Positions 55,434 to 64,000 of a DNA stretch of 64,000 nt are shown in pieces. The first letter of the stretch is position 1. Each line of letters starts with the position of its first letter. Below the pieces are notes generated by a model. The model saw only the letters and a list, made by a program, of their open reading frames with translations, did no database searches and had not been told where the DNA came from. Position numbers and translations under genes: made by a program. The stretch covers positions 1 through 64,000 of the forward strand of contig NZ_VXDC01000011.1 of NCBI RefSeq assembly GCF_008711285.1, written 5' to 3'. Source of the DNA: Roseibium aquae. Lineage in GTDB: Bacteria > Pseudomonadota > Alphaproteobacteria > Rhizobiales > Stappiaceae.

Positions 55434-56536
55434 GCACAGGGCAGTTGCCACGTTGGGTGGACCTTGGTCTGATCCCTCTGATAAATCTCGTCGCCGCGTT
55501 TTTCGTCTCTGGATTGGTGGTGATCCTGATCGGTGAAAGCCCGGTCGAGGCGGTTCAGGTCCTCATCTGGGGCTCGCTCGGCTTTGGCGAGGGCATCGGG
55601 TTCACTCTCTTTTATGCGACCAACTTCATTTTCACCGGTTTGGCCGTCGCGGTGGCCTTCCATGCCGGGCTGTTCAACATCGGCGGTGAGGGGCAGGCCT
55701 ATATCGGCGGGCTTGGCGTTGCCGCAGCGTGTCTGTTGCTGGATCATATTGTGCCCTGGTGGGTCACCATGCCGTTCGCGGTGGCCGGCGCGGCCCTCAT
55801 GGGCGCCGCCTGGGCATTCATTCCGGGTTATCTGCAAGCAACGCGCGGCAGCCACGTCGTGATTACGACGATCATGTTCAATTTCATTGCAGCATCGCTG
55901 ATGGTCTACTTGCTGGTGAATGTGATCGGGGAGGCCGGTTCCATGCAGCCGGAGACACGGACCTTCGTCGAGGGCGGCCGGTTGCCTTTCCTGACGGACA
56001 TCATCCCTGGGGTGGATTTCGGCACGGCGCCGGTGAATTTTTCCCTGATCCTCGCGCTTCTGGCCTGTATCGGTGTGTGGTTGCTGATCTGGCGCACCCG
56101 CCTTGGATATGAGATCCGCTCCTATGGTGCCAATCCGGACGCGGCCGTCTATGCGGGCATCAACCCTGTTCGGACCATCGTGATCACCATGATGATCTCC
56201 GGCGGTTTGGCCGGAATGATGGCGATCAACGAGGTGATGGGCTCGCAGCACCGGCTCCTGATTGAATTCGTTACGGGATATGGCTTCGTCGGGATCGCCG
56301 TTGCTTTGATGGGCCGGGCCCATCCGGTCGGTATTGTTCTGGCCGCGATCCTGTTCGGCATGCTGTATCAGGGCGGGGCTGAACTCTCGTTTGAGATACC
56401 GGCCATTACCCGGGACATGATCGTGGTGATCCAGGGCCTGGTCATCCTGTTTGCGGGTGCACTTGAATACATGTTCCGCCCAACCCTGGTCCGCCTCTTT
56501 GCAAGCCGCCGGGCTCCGGCCGCGGCAGCCGGTTAA
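55430..56536 (+). CDS. Nucleoside ABC transporter permease 1
   Basis: A 368-residue inner-membrane permease of the BPD_transp_2 (RbsC-like) family. It has about nine helices and family stretches such as NIGGEGQAYIGGLGVAAACL and YGFVGIAVALMGRAHPVGIV. It starts in the ATGA overlap with the ATPase gene and is followed after 10 bases by the second permease gene. Confidence 0.95.
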   Translation: MSTGQLPRWVDLGLIPLINLVAAFFVSGLVVILIGESPVEAVQVLIWGSLGFGEGIGFTLFYATNFIFTGLAVAVAFHAGLFNIGGEGQAYIGGLGVAAACLLLDHIVPWWVTMPFAVAGAALMGAAWAFIPGYLQATRGSHVVITTIMFNFIAASLMVYLLVNVIGEAGSMQPETRTFVEGGRLPFLTDIIPGVDFGTAPVNFSLILALLACIGVWLLIWRTRLGYEIRSYGANPDAAVYAGINPVRTIVITMMISGGLAGMMAINEVMGSQHRLLIEFVTGYGFVGIAVALMGRAHPVGIVLAAILFGMLYQGGAELSFEIPAITRDMIVVIQGLVILFAGALEYMFRPTLVRLFASRRAPAAAAG

Positions 56537-56546
56537 GGAGCTTCAG

Positions 56547-57515
56547 ATGTTCGAAACATTCATCCTCCTTCTGGACTCCACGGTGCGCCTGTCCACGCCG
56601 TTGCTGCTTGCGTGTCTTGCCGGGCTTTATTCCGAGCGCGCGGGCATCGTTGATATCGGTCTGGAGGGCAAGATGCTGGGCGCCGCCTTCGGCGCCGGGG
56701 CGGTGGGTTATCTTTCCGGCAATGCCTGGGTTGGTCTCATGGCCGGGATCGGGGTGTCCGTCGGCCTGGCGCTGATCCATGGCTTTGCGTCGATCACCAA
56801 CCGCGGCAACCAGATCGTGTCGGGTGTCGCCATCAATTTTCTGGCCGCGGGCCTGACGGCGCTCTTGGGGCAGAGCTGGTTTAACCAGGGGGGGCGGACA
56901 CCAACACTCTCCCAGGGTGGGCGGTTTCAGAACATTGAGCTTCCCTTCGCCGAAGCCTTGCGGGATGTACCGGTCATCGGACCGATCTACTCCGAGCTTC
57001 TATCAGGCCACAATATTCTGGTATACGCCGCCTTCGCAGCCGTGCCGCTGACCTGGTGGGTCTTGTTCCGTACCCGGTTCGGTCTCAGGCTGCGGGCCGT
57101 CGGTGAAAACCCGGCGGCTGTCGATACGGCTGGAATTTCCGTCGTATGGCTGCGCTACCGCGCTGTTATCGTCTGCGGTATGTTGTGCGGACTGGCCGGC
57201 AGTTATCTGTCGATTGCCCAATCCGCTGGCTTCATCGTGAACATGACGGCGGGCAAAGGCTTCATCGCGCTGGCCGCCCTCATATTTGCCAAATGGCGGC
57301 CGGGATACGCGATGTTTGCCTGCTTGCTGTTCGGTTTTCTCGACGCGTTGGCCATTCGCCTGCAAGGCCAGGAGTTGCCGGGTATCGGTGAGATCCCGGT
57401 CCAGTTCTTCCAGGCTCTGCCTTACATCCTGACCGTTATCCTGCTGGCCGGTTTCATTGGAAAAGCAGTCCCGCCAAAAGCTGCTGGCGTGCCCTACTTG
57501 AAGGAGCGTACATGA
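56547..57515 (+). CDS. Nucleoside ABC transporter permease 2
   Basis: A 322-residue permease that pairs with the previous one. It has about eight helices, with ERAGIVDIGLEGKMLGAAFG and TAGKGFIALAALIFAKWRPG, features of the YufQ-type nucleoside permeases. Start ATG 56547 follows AAGGAG at 6 bases, an ideal site. It overlaps cdd by 4 bases (ATGA). Confidence 0.95.
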   Translation: MFETFILLLDSTVRLSTPLLLACLAGLYSERAGIVDIGLEGKMLGAAFGAGAVGYLSGNAWVGLMAGIGVSVGLALIHGFASITNRGNQIVSGVAINFLAAGLTALLGQSWFNQGGRTPTLSQGGRFQNIELPFAEALRDVPVIGPIYSELLSGHNILVYAAFAAVPLTWWVLFRTRFGLRLRAVGENPAAVDTAGISVVWLRYRAVIVCGMLCGLAGSYLSIAQSAGFIVNMTAGKGFIALAALIFAKWRPGYAMFACLLFGFLDALAIRLQGQELPGIGEIPVQFFQALPYILTVILLAGFIGKAVPPKAAGVPYLKERT

Positions 57516-57898
57516 CCACGCTGGATCAGCTGTTCGAAACAGCCAAGTCTGCGCGCGAGCGCGCCTATGCGCCCTATTCGGATTTTAAGGTGGGAGCTGC
57601 CATCCTGACCAAAGGGGGGAAGGTGATCGCGGGCTGCAACGTCGAGAATGCGGCCTATCCGGAGGGCGTGTGCGCTGAAGGCGGCGCCATCAGCGCGATG
57701 ATCCTGGCCGGTGAAACGGAAATCGCCGAAGTGGTTGTTGTCGGCGACGCCGCGTTGTGCACGCCATGCGGTGGGTGCCGGCAGAAACTGAAAGAGTTTG
57801 CCGACGGCACGGTAAAGGTTCATGTGGCCGACCTCTTCGGGATTAGACGCACATTTTCGGTGGCCGAGCTTCTGCCGGCCGGATTCGAGTTGAAGTAA
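57512..57898 (+). CDS. cdd: Cytidine deaminase
   Basis: Deaminates (deoxy)cytidine to (deoxy)uridine, 128 residues (tetrameric type). Zinc ligands are Cys in GVCAEGG and the CxxC in CTPCGGC; the catalytic Glu is in CAE. The substrate loop NVENAAYPEG is present. It overlaps the permease gene by 4 bases, so import and deamination are coupled. Confidence 0.95.
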   Translation: MTTLDQLFETAKSARERAYAPYSDFKVGAAILTKGGKVIAGCNVENAAYPEGVCAEGGAISAMILAGETEIAEVVVVGDAALCTPCGGCRQKLKEFADGTVKVHVADLFGIRRTFSVAELLPAGFELK

Positions 57899-57912
57899 GA
57901 AGGATAGACCCC

Positions 57913-58725
57913 ATGAGCGGTTATGGTCGCGATTGCGCGGATATCGTCCGCGCGGCCCGCGCGGGCACGTACAAGATCGGCATGATACTGGGGTCGGGGC
58001 TGGGGTCGCTGGCCGATGAAGTCGTGGACGGCGTCCGCATCCCCTACAGCAGGCTGACCGGTTTTCCGGTGTCCTCCGTGACGTCGCATTCCAGTGAACT
58101 GGTTGCCGGAAATCTGGGCGGTGTACCGGTTGTGATCCTGTCCGGCCGGGCCCATTACTACGAGTCCGGTGATGCCGGCATTATGCGGACACCCGTAGAG
58201 ACCCTGAAGGAACTTGGATGCGAAATCCTTCTGGCGACCAATGCGGCGGGATCGCTGCGCTCCGAGAATGCGCCGGGTTCCCCGCTCATCCTATCGGATC
58301 ACATCAATTGGTCCGGGCTCAATCCCTTGATTGGGGAAGAGGATGAAGCACGTTTTCTCGACATGAGCGCGGCCTATGATCCGGACTTGCGGGCGGCTCT
58401 GGCCAAGGTCGCCCGGGAAACCGGCGATCCGGTGCCCGAGGGGGTCTACATGTGGTTTTCCGGCCCCTCATTCGAGACGCCGGCCGAGATAAGGATGGCC
58501 CGGACACTCGGCGCGGACGCTGTCGGCATGTCCACTGTACCGGAGGTCATCCTGGCCCGGTTTTTGGGAATGCGGGTGGTGGCGATGTCGATCCTGACCA
58601 ACTACGGGGCCGGCCTGCAGTCACATGCGCTGTCCCATGATGAAACCAAGAGTGTTGCGATGACAGGAATGGACCGTGTGAAGCAGATTGTTCGTGCCTT
58701 TGTGATGGAGGTCGGCCATGGATGA
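57913..58725 (+). CDS. punA: Purine nucleoside phosphorylase (class I trimeric)
   Basis: Splits inosine and guanosine (and deoxy forms) with phosphate to base and (deoxy)ribose-1-phosphate, 270 residues. Phosphate-loop GSGLGSLAD is at residue 28, and GRAHYYESG, ATNAAGSLR, SGPSFETPAEI and the base-contact Asn in LTNYGAG follow. Fits the low-molecular-mass trimeric (PunA/XapA) type rather than the hexameric DeoD type. It overlaps deoC by 8 bases. Confidence 0.92.
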   Translation: MSGYGRDCADIVRAARAGTYKIGMILGSGLGSLADEVVDGVRIPYSRLTGFPVSSVTSHSSELVAGNLGGVPVVILSGRAHYYESGDAGIMRTPVETLKELGCEILLATNAAGSLRSENAPGSPLILSDHINWSGLNPLIGEEDEARFLDMSAAYDPDLRAALAKVARETGDPVPEGVYMWFSGPSFETPAEIRMARTLGADAVGMSTVPEVILARFLGMRVVAMSILTNYGAGLQSHALSHDETKSVAMTGMDRVKQIVRAFVMEVGHG

Positions 58726-59497
58726 GGCCACCACGACGGCGGTCGCAACGCGAGCGTTGCACCTTGTTGATCTCACCAATCTCAACGAGGATTGCACAGC
58801 AGCCGACATCACCGCCTTGACCAAGCGGGCCGTGACTCCGCATGGGTCGGTTGCCGCCGTGTGCATTTGGCCGAGTTTCGTTGCCCAGGCCGTGCGCGAA
58901 CTCGACGGAACCGGGGTCAGGGTTGCAACCGTGGTAAACTTTCCCGGTGGCGGCGTTGAAACCTCGCAAGTCGTTGCCGAAACGCAGGCGGCCATCAGCG
59001 CCGGGGCGGACGAGATCGATCTGGTCATGCCCTATCGTGCCTTCCTGGAAGGGAGGAAGGGGTTCGCCGAGGAGCAGATCATACGGGTGAGGGAGGCTGT
59101 CCCGGACTCGGCGAAGCTCAAGGTTATTCTGGAAACGGGCGAAATCAAGGACCCGCTCTTGATCCACTTGGCGTCCGAAATCGCGATCGGTGCAGGGGCC
59201 GATTTCCTGAAGACGTCCACCGGCAAGGTGGAGGTCAATGCAACGCTTGAAGCCGCCGAAGTCATGCTGACTGCAATCGAGGAGGCCCGGCGCGATCACC
59301 GGCGGGACGTCGGTTTCAAACCTGCGGGCGGGATCAAGACGATTGCGGATGCACAAGCCTATCTGGATCTCGCGGACCGGATCATGGGATCGAATTGGGT
59401 GTCGGCGGCCACATTCCGCTTCGGGGCCAGCGGCCTGCTCGATGCTCTTGTGGGCACGATTGAAGGGACGCAAACGGCGGCGAAAGAAGGATACTAA
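58718..59497 (+). CDS. deoC: Deoxyribose-phosphate aldolase
   Basis: Cleaves deoxyribose-5-phosphate into acetaldehyde and glyceraldehyde-3-phosphate, 259 residues. The Schiff-base Lys is in FLKTSTGKV and the second catalytic Lys in KPAGGIKT; VCIWPSFV also fits the family. It overlaps punA and is followed after 3 bases by deoA. Its substrate is the proposed effector of the operon's regulator. Confidence 0.96.
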   Translation: MDEATTTAVATRALHLVDLTNLNEDCTAADITALTKRAVTPHGSVAAVCIWPSFVAQAVRELDGTGVRVATVVNFPGGGVETSQVVAETQAAISAGADEIDLVMPYRAFLEGRKGFAEEQIIRVREAVPDSAKLKVILETGEIKDPLLIHLASEIAIGAGADFLKTSTGKVEVNATLEAAEVMLTAIEEARRDHRRDVGFKPAGGIKTIADAQAYLDLADRIMGSNWVSAATFRFGASGLLDALVGTIEGTQTAAKEGY

Positions 59498-59500
59498 ACC

Positions 59501-60817
59501 ATGTTGCCACAAGAAATCGTCCGTAGAAAACGAGATGGCGAAACGCTCGGGCCTGAGGAAATCGCCTTTTTTGTGAAAGGACTTGCCGATGGCACCATCA
59601 CTGAAGGGCAGGTTGCCGCCTTTGCGATGGCGGTGTTCTTCAAGGGCCTGACGATCGAAGAACGGGTCGCGCTCACGCTCGGGATGCGGGACAGCGGCGA
59701 CGTGCTGGATTGGTCTGATATCGACGCCCCTGTTCTCGACAAACATTCAACCGGCGGCGTTGGTGACAATGTCTCGCTGATGCTGGCACCGGCCCTGGCT
59801 GCGTGCGGCGCGGCAGTACCGATGATTTCCGGGCGCGGATTGGGGCACACTGGCGGCACGCTCGACAAGTTCGACAGCATTCCGGGCTATCAGACGCAAC
59901 CGGACAATGCCCTGTTCCGGAAAGTGGTCAAGGAAGTCGGGTGTGCTGTGATCGGCCAGACCGGCAATCTCGCGCCCGCCGACAAACGCTTCTACGCCAT
60001 CCGCGACGTGACCGCGACGGTGGAAAGCATTGACCTGATCACGGCGTCCATCCTTTCCAAGAAGCTGGCTGCGGGCCTGCAAGGTCTGGTGCTGGACGTT
60101 AAATGGGGCACGGGCGCCTTCATGGCGGACCTTGACGATGCGCGGGCGCTGGCTCAGAGCCTCGTCAAGGTGGCAAACGGCGCTGGTCTCAAGACGACGG
60201 CCCTGCTGACAGACATGAACGAGCCGCTCGCCTCCGCGGCCGGAAATGCGGTCGAGGTCCAAAATGCGGTCGATTTCCTGAAAGGCACCGCCGTCGACAA
60301 CCGCTTGTTCGACATCACGATCGCGCAGGGCGGGGAATTGCTGGCGACCGGCGGATTGGCCGCCGACGCGGCAGAGGGAACGGACAAGATGCGCAAGGCC
60401 TTCGAGAGCGGAGAGGCCGCCGAGGTCTTCGCCCGAATGGTGTCCGCGCTGGGCGGTCCGGTGGATTTCATGGACAAGTCCGAGCTTTACCTGGCCAAGG
60501 CCCCGGTGCAGGCTCCGGTTTACGCGGAAGAGGCCGGGTCTGTAACAGGTATTGATACCCGCGCCGTGGGGCTGGCGGTTGTTGCGCTGGGCGGTGGCCG
60601 CACAGCGGCCCATCAGGTCGTTGATCCCGCGGTCGGTCTGACAAACCTGGCCGGGCTTGGAAACAGCGTGGACGCCGATTGCCCGCTTGCCATCGTTCAC
60701 GCGCACAGTCAGGCCGATGCGGAGCGCGCCGCGAACATGGTGCGGGCCGCCTACCGGGTTGGCGACGCAGCCCATGTTCCCGACCATGCGGCTATCGTGG
60801 AGCGTATCACCGCCTGA
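59501..60817 (+). CDS. deoA: Thymidine phosphorylase
   Basis: Converts thymidine (and deoxyuridine) with phosphate into base and deoxyribose-1-phosphate, 438 residues. Family motifs include the phosphate-binding [10 protein letters not shown] and the [14 protein letters not shown] signature. It has the usual length of the DeoA group. It lies 3 bases after deoC in the same operon. A large open frame on the opposite strand is a codon-bias artefact. Confidence 0.96.
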   Translation: MLPQEIVRRKRDGETLGPEEIAFFVKGLADGTITEGQVAAFAMAVFFKGLTIEERVALTLGMRDSGDVLDWSDIDAPVLDKHSTGGVGDNVSLMLAPALAACGAAVPMISGRGLGHTGGTLDKFDSIPGYQTQPDNALFRKVVKEVGCAVIGQTGNLAPADKRFYAIRDVTATVESIDLITASILSKKLAAGLQGLVLDVKWGTGAFMADLDDARALAQSLVKVANGAGLKTTALLTDMNEPLASAAGNAVEVQNAVDFLKGTAVDNRLFDITIAQGGELLATGGLAADAAEGTDKMRKAFESGEAAEVFARMVSALGGPVDFMDKSELYLAKAPVQAPVYAEEAGSVTGIDTRAVGLAVVALGGGRTAAHQVVDPAVGLTNLAGLGNSVDADCPLAIVHAHSQADAERAANMVRAAYRVGDAAHVPDHAAIVERITA

Positions 60818-60880
60818 TGGTGGCGATTTTTCGATTTGTTGCAGTCGCTTGACGTGGCTGAACCTTGAAAGGACCGTGTC

Positions 60881-62101
60881 ATGGCACGCGCGATATTGTG
60901 CGTCTTGGACAGTTTTGGCATTGGCGGAGCGCCCGATGCGGACGCGTTTGGAGACGCAGGCTCCGACACGCTCGGCCATATCGCGCAGCGGTGCGCGGCC
61001 GGCGAGGCGGACCGGGATGGACTGCGCTCCGGACCGCTTCAGGTTCCGAACATGGATCGTCTGGGCCTCGGTGCTGCCGCGCGGGCCTCGACGGGCAAGG
61101 CCGCTCCCGGCCTCGATTTCGCGGGCGACCCGGAAGGCATTTGGGGGTATGCGGCGGAGGTTTCGCACGGCAAGGATACGCCCTCGGGCCACTGGGAAAT
61201 CGCGGGTGTGCCGGTCCTGTTTGATTGGGGGTACTTTCCCGACACTTTGCCCACTTTTCCAGATGCACTGATTGAGGCGGTCAAGACCAAGACCGGGTTG
61301 GCCGGCGTTCTTGGCAACAAGCATGCCTCGGGCACCGTGATTATCGAGGACCTGGGAGAGGAGCATATCCGCACCGGTTTGCCGATCTTCTATACCTCGG
61401 CGGATAGTGTGATCCAGATCGCCGCCCACGAAACGCATTTCGGGCTCGAGCGCCTTTATGAGCTGTGCCAAACCGTGCGGGAGATTGCCGATCCCTACAA
61501 TATCGGCCGGGTCATCGCGCGGCCTTTTGCCGGCGAAGGCGCGAAGAATTTCCAGCGAACCGCGAACCGTCGGGACTACTCGGTGCTGCCGCCCGAACCG
61601 ACGGTATTGGATCGCCTGACCGACGCAGGCCGCACGGTCTACGGCATCGGCAAGATCTCCGATATCTTCGCGCATCAAGGTGTCTCGAAGGTTCTGAAAG
61701 GCGCGGGAAATGACGAATTGTTCGATCGAACGCTGGAGGCGATGGCTCTTGCGGGAGACGGGGATCTGGTGTTCGCGAACTTTATCGATTTCGACTCTCT
61801 GTACGGGCACCGGCGTGATGTTGCCGGGTACGCGGCGGCTCTGGAGCATTTCGACCGGCGGCTGCCGGACATGATGGCGCGTTTGAAGCCCGGTGACCTT
61901 CTGATTTTGACCGCGGATCACGGATGTGATCCGACATGGACGGGCACCGATCACACGCGCGAGCATGTGCCGGTGGTGGGAACGGGTCCGGGTATCCCGG
62001 CCAAGGCGATAGGCGGCCGCTCGACCTTCGCCGATATCGGAGAAAGCATCGCCCGCCACCTTGGTATTGCACCCGGGCGCCACGGCGAGAGCTTCCTCTG
62101 A
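60881..62101 (+). CDS. deoB: Phosphopentomutase
   Basis: Interconverts (deoxy)ribose-1- and -5-phosphate, 406 residues. It belongs to the alkaline-phosphatase superfamily: the N-terminal metal-site [20 protein letters not shown] and the C-terminal [17 protein letters not shown] bind two Mn ions. It links the phosphorylases to deoC. It is 63 bases downstream of deoA; no promoter is evident there. Confidence 0.96.
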   Translation: MARAILCVLDSFGIGGAPDADAFGDAGSDTLGHIAQRCAAGEADRDGLRSGPLQVPNMDRLGLGAAARASTGKAAPGLDFAGDPEGIWGYAAEVSHGKDTPSGHWEIAGVPVLFDWGYFPDTLPTFPDALIEAVKTKTGLAGVLGNKHASGTVIIEDLGEEHIRTGLPIFYTSADSVIQIAAHETHFGLERLYELCQTVREIADPYNIGRVIARPFAGEGAKNFQRTANRRDYSVLPPEPTVLDRLTDAGRTVYGIGKISDIFAHQGVSKVLKGAGNDELFDRTLEAMALAGDGDLVFANFIDFDSLYGHRRDVAGYAAALEHFDRRLPDMMARLKPGDLLILTADHGCDPTWTGTDHTREHVPVVGTGPGIPAKAIGGRSTFADIGESIARHLGIAPGRHGESFL

Positions 62102-62112
62102 GGATTTGATCC

Positions 62113-63114
62113 ATGCCCGACCACGTAGCGATCCCGAAGGCCGAATTGCATTGCCACATCGAGGGGGCTGCGCCGCCTTCGCTGGTGCAGCGTTTGGCCG
62201 AAAAGTATGGCGTCGACGTATCGGGCATCATCAGCCCGCAGGGCAAATACATCTGGTCGGATTTCACGCAGTTTCTCAAAGCCTACGATCTATCAAGCAC
62301 CGTGTTCCGGACACCGCAGGACTATGGGCTTCTGGCTGAAACCTATTTCCGGATGCTGGCGGCCGAAGGGGCTGTCTATGGCGAGATTTTCATTTCGCCT
62401 GATCATGCGCGCACGGCTGGATTGTCCTATCGCTCCTATGTTGAAGGTCTTGCCAGCGGAATAGAGCGGGCGAAGATCGATACGGGGATTGAAGGCCGGA
62501 TGATCGCCGTAGGGGTCCGTCACTTCGGTGGCCCGGCGGTTGAGCGGGTAGTGAAGGATGTGATTGCTTGCCCGCACCCGATGGTCACCGGCTTCGGTCT
62601 CGCCGGCGACGAACGGGAAGGCCACCCCGCCAATTTTGCGAAGGCGTTCCGCATGGCAGGCGAGGCGGGCCTCGGGCTTACCGCGCATGCGGGCGAATTC
62701 AGTGGAGCGGAGAGCGTTCTTGCCGCGCTGGAGTTCTTGCGGGTCAAACGGATTGGGCACGGCGTTCGGGCCATCGAGGACCCCAAACTTGTGCGGCGCC
62801 TGGTTGACGAGGACATCGTGCTTGAAGTGTGCCCGGGGTCGAATATCGCCTTGGGACTCTACCCGGTGCTGCGGTTCCACCCGGTCAACATGCTGCGCCG
62901 TCAGGGAGTGAAACTCACTTTGAATTCCGACGACCCGCCATTCTTCGGAACAACTCTCGGAAAGGAGTATACATCGGTGGCGGAAACGTTCGGATGGGGC
63001 ATCGATGACCAGTTGACCATAACGCGTACTGCCATCGAGGCTGCGTTTTGCGACGAGGCCACGAAGACGCGGTTGCGTGTCCGATTGGAAAGCGCGGCCG
63101 TTTCAGGGCTTTGA
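62113..63114 (+). CDS. add: Adenosine deaminase (adenosine/adenine deaminase family)
   Basis: Deaminates adenosine to inosine, feeding the purine phosphorylase, 333 residues. Metal and catalytic residues are in ELHCHIEG (two His), TAHAGE (His, Glu), RIGHGV (His) and LNSDDPP (Asp). The HxHIEG form is shared with some adenine deaminases, so adenine cannot be excluded, but context favours adenosine. It starts 11 bases after deoB and overlaps the convergent MFS gene by 12 bases at its 3' end. Confidence 0.93.
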   Translation: MPDHVAIPKAELHCHIEGAAPPSLVQRLAEKYGVDVSGIISPQGKYIWSDFTQFLKAYDLSSTVFRTPQDYGLLAETYFRMLAAEGAVYGEIFISPDHARTAGLSYRSYVEGLASGIERAKIDTGIEGRMIAVGVRHFGGPAVERVVKDVIACPHPMVTGFGLAGDEREGHPANFAKAFRMAGEAGLGLTAHAGEFSGAESVLAALEFLRVKRIGHGVRAIEDPKLVRRLVDEDIVLEVCPGSNIALGLYPVLRFHPVNMLRRQGVKLTLNSDDPPFFGTTLGKEYTSVAETFGWGIDDQLTITRTAIEAAFCDEATKTRLRVRLESAAVSGL

Positions 63115-64000
63115 GATTGAATCGCCGAGCACCTGCGCAGTTTCGCCTGGCTGCTGTTCGGCGGCAATCTCCTCTTCAGCCCTGGGATCGAGTACCGCGG
63201 TTTCCGGTGTCGACATGCGCGCTGTCGAGACCACCGGAACGAAGTCCGTCTTGTCCTCTCCCGCAACCGGTGCCCGTTGCGTGATCCGCCAGATCGCAAA
63301 GGCCACAAGCGACAGATGGGCCACTGCCGTGACCTGAAACAAGGCGCCAGGCTGGGTCGCGCTCATCAAGACCGAGGCGATCAGCGGGCCGATCATCGTA
63401 CCGACGCCGAAAATCAGCAGGAGCCCGCCGCTGGTTTTCAGGAAGTCGCCCGGATCGGCGTGGTCGCTGGCATGGGCCACGATCACCGGATACATCGAAT
63501 AGATCATCCCGCCGAAGATGCCGATCATCAAGATGATCCACAGCGGGTCCGTCTCGACCAGAAACGACAACGCTATGCCGAGACCCATGGCAAAGACAGC
63601 CTGTGCGATCAGCACGTAGCGCCGGTCCATCCGATCCGACGCGAAGCCGATCGGGATCTGCACCATCGCGCCAAAGAGAAGCGCAAGGCTCATCATGATG
63701 GCGATTTGCGTGACATCAAGGCCAATGCGCTGGCCGTACACTGCGCCCAGTGTGCCGAAGGACCCGTTCGACAGGCCCACCATGAATATCGCGAAAACCG
63801 CCACCGGTGAATTCCGCCAAAGCTGCTTGGGGTCCAGCTTGGCCTGGGTCAGGGGAGCCGGCGTGGCGGCCGTTGAGAGCGCGGTGGGCAGAAGCGAGAG
63901 CGAGTAGATGATGGACCCAACGACGAAAAACAGATAGCCGCGCGCATCGCCCAGGGTCAGAAGCATCTGTCCGGCGGTGGTCGCCCCGAGATTTACCATC
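63103..64000 (-). CDS. MFS transporter, 5' part outside the window
   Basis: The visible 298 residues cover about eight of the twelve helices and a hydrophilic C-terminal tail. The segment VNLGATTAGQMLLTLGDARG is typical of the middle of MFS proteins of about 420 residues, so the start and the first helices lie beyond 64000; the Met at 63999 is probably internal. The substrate is unknown. It converges with add, with a 12-base overlap of the 3' ends, and is therefore not part of the nucleoside operon. Confidence 0.88.
   Translation of the reverse strand, partial: MVNLGATTAGQMLLTLGDARGYLFFVVGSIIYSLSLLPTALSTAATPAPLTQAKLDPKQLWRNSPVAVFAIFMVGLSNGSFGTLGAVYGQRIGLDVTQIAIMMSLALLFGAMVQIPIGFASDRMDRRYVLIAQAVFAMGLGIALSFLVETDPLWIILMIGIFGGMIYSMYPVIVAHASDHADPGDFLKTSGGLLLIFGVGTMIGPLIASVLMSATQPGALFQVTAVAHLSLVAFAIWRITQRAPVAGEDKTDFVPVVSTARMSTPETAVLDPRAEEEIAAEQQPGETAQVLGDSISKP

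Noticed and set aside
54195..55451. A 418-codon open frame on the minus strand opposite the ABC ATPase gene.
   Set aside because: The plus strand encodes a clear double ABC ATPase; the antisense product has no recognisable features.
59747..62083. A 778-codon open frame on the minus strand opposite deoA and deoB.
   Set aside because: It lies wholly within two well-recognised plus-strand genes, has no known domain and is rich in Arg, His and Pro, as expected for antisense reading of high-GC genes.

Overview
The window is 64 kb of GC-rich, gene-dense chromosome from an alphaproteobacterium. A Stappiaceae-like member of the Hyphomicrobiales is my best guess, from gene content only: an Lrp-type PutR beside putA, YtoQ, DUF1186, a secreted DUF1194 vWA protein, and a BMP-type nucleoside importer fused to a deo operon. 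Most genes are housekeeping or central metabolism. There is no prophage, CRISPR array, secretion system or defence island. The only sign of mobile DNA is an IS21-like terminus in the first 125 bases, close to the 3' end of a tRNA-Ser gene.

Layout. 0-8.9 kb: IS remnant, tRNA-Ser(GGA) with a clear promoter, a small membrane protein, msrA, a six-helix chemoreceptor, a pabB-pabC fusion, a PsiE-like protein, a DUF925 nucleotidyltransferase, a small secreted protein, and a DAO-type FAD oxidoreductase whose 3' end looks frameshifted. 8.9-16.6 kb: pheS and pheT with an unknown membrane protein between them, a LysR regulator divergent from a DUF1127-like small protein, and lepA. 16.7-29.5 kb: a GNAT lacking the usual catalytic Glu, mepA, a patatin lipase, an M42 peptidase, an unknown Ser/Ala-rich protein, an esterase, a TetA-like MFS exporter, a B12-binding radical SAM protein, a degenerate cold-shock protein, ytoQ, an epimerase and two RNA methyltransferases. 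29.7-35.0 kb: two tandem large chemoreceptors with terminators. 35.2-41.0 kb: an SDR, bfd, a bacterioferritin without the haem-ligand Met, the ynjBCD ABC transporter and putR. 41.1-49.2 kb: putA, then the mgsA-glk-hrpB-DUF1186 operon. 49.3-50.2 kb: a secreted vWA protein.

50.7-63.1 kb is the most coherent system: one co-directional nucleoside salvage operon. It contains a SorC-family regulator, two tandem BMP-family binding proteins, a double-domain ABC ATPase, two permeases, cdd, a purine nucleoside phosphorylase, deoC, deoA, deoB and add. Nucleosides would be imported, deaminated, phosphorolysed to (deoxy)ribose-1-phosphate, isomerised, and (for deoxyribose) cleaved to acetaldehyde and glyceraldehyde-3-phosphate. 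A TGAA-N6-TTCA palindrome overlapping a plausible promoter 5' of the regulator gene matches the spacing I recall for the Bacillus subtilis DeoR operator. A strong hairpin follows the first binding-protein gene. A partial MFS transporter ends the window, overlapping the 3' end of add.

No wholly new multi-gene system is evident. The best leads are the haemless bacterioferritin, the RNA-contact-poor cold-shock protein, the unknown gene inside pheST, the frameshifted oxidoreductase, the putative PutR and DeoR-like operators, and the regulated nucleoside operon with duplicated binding proteins.
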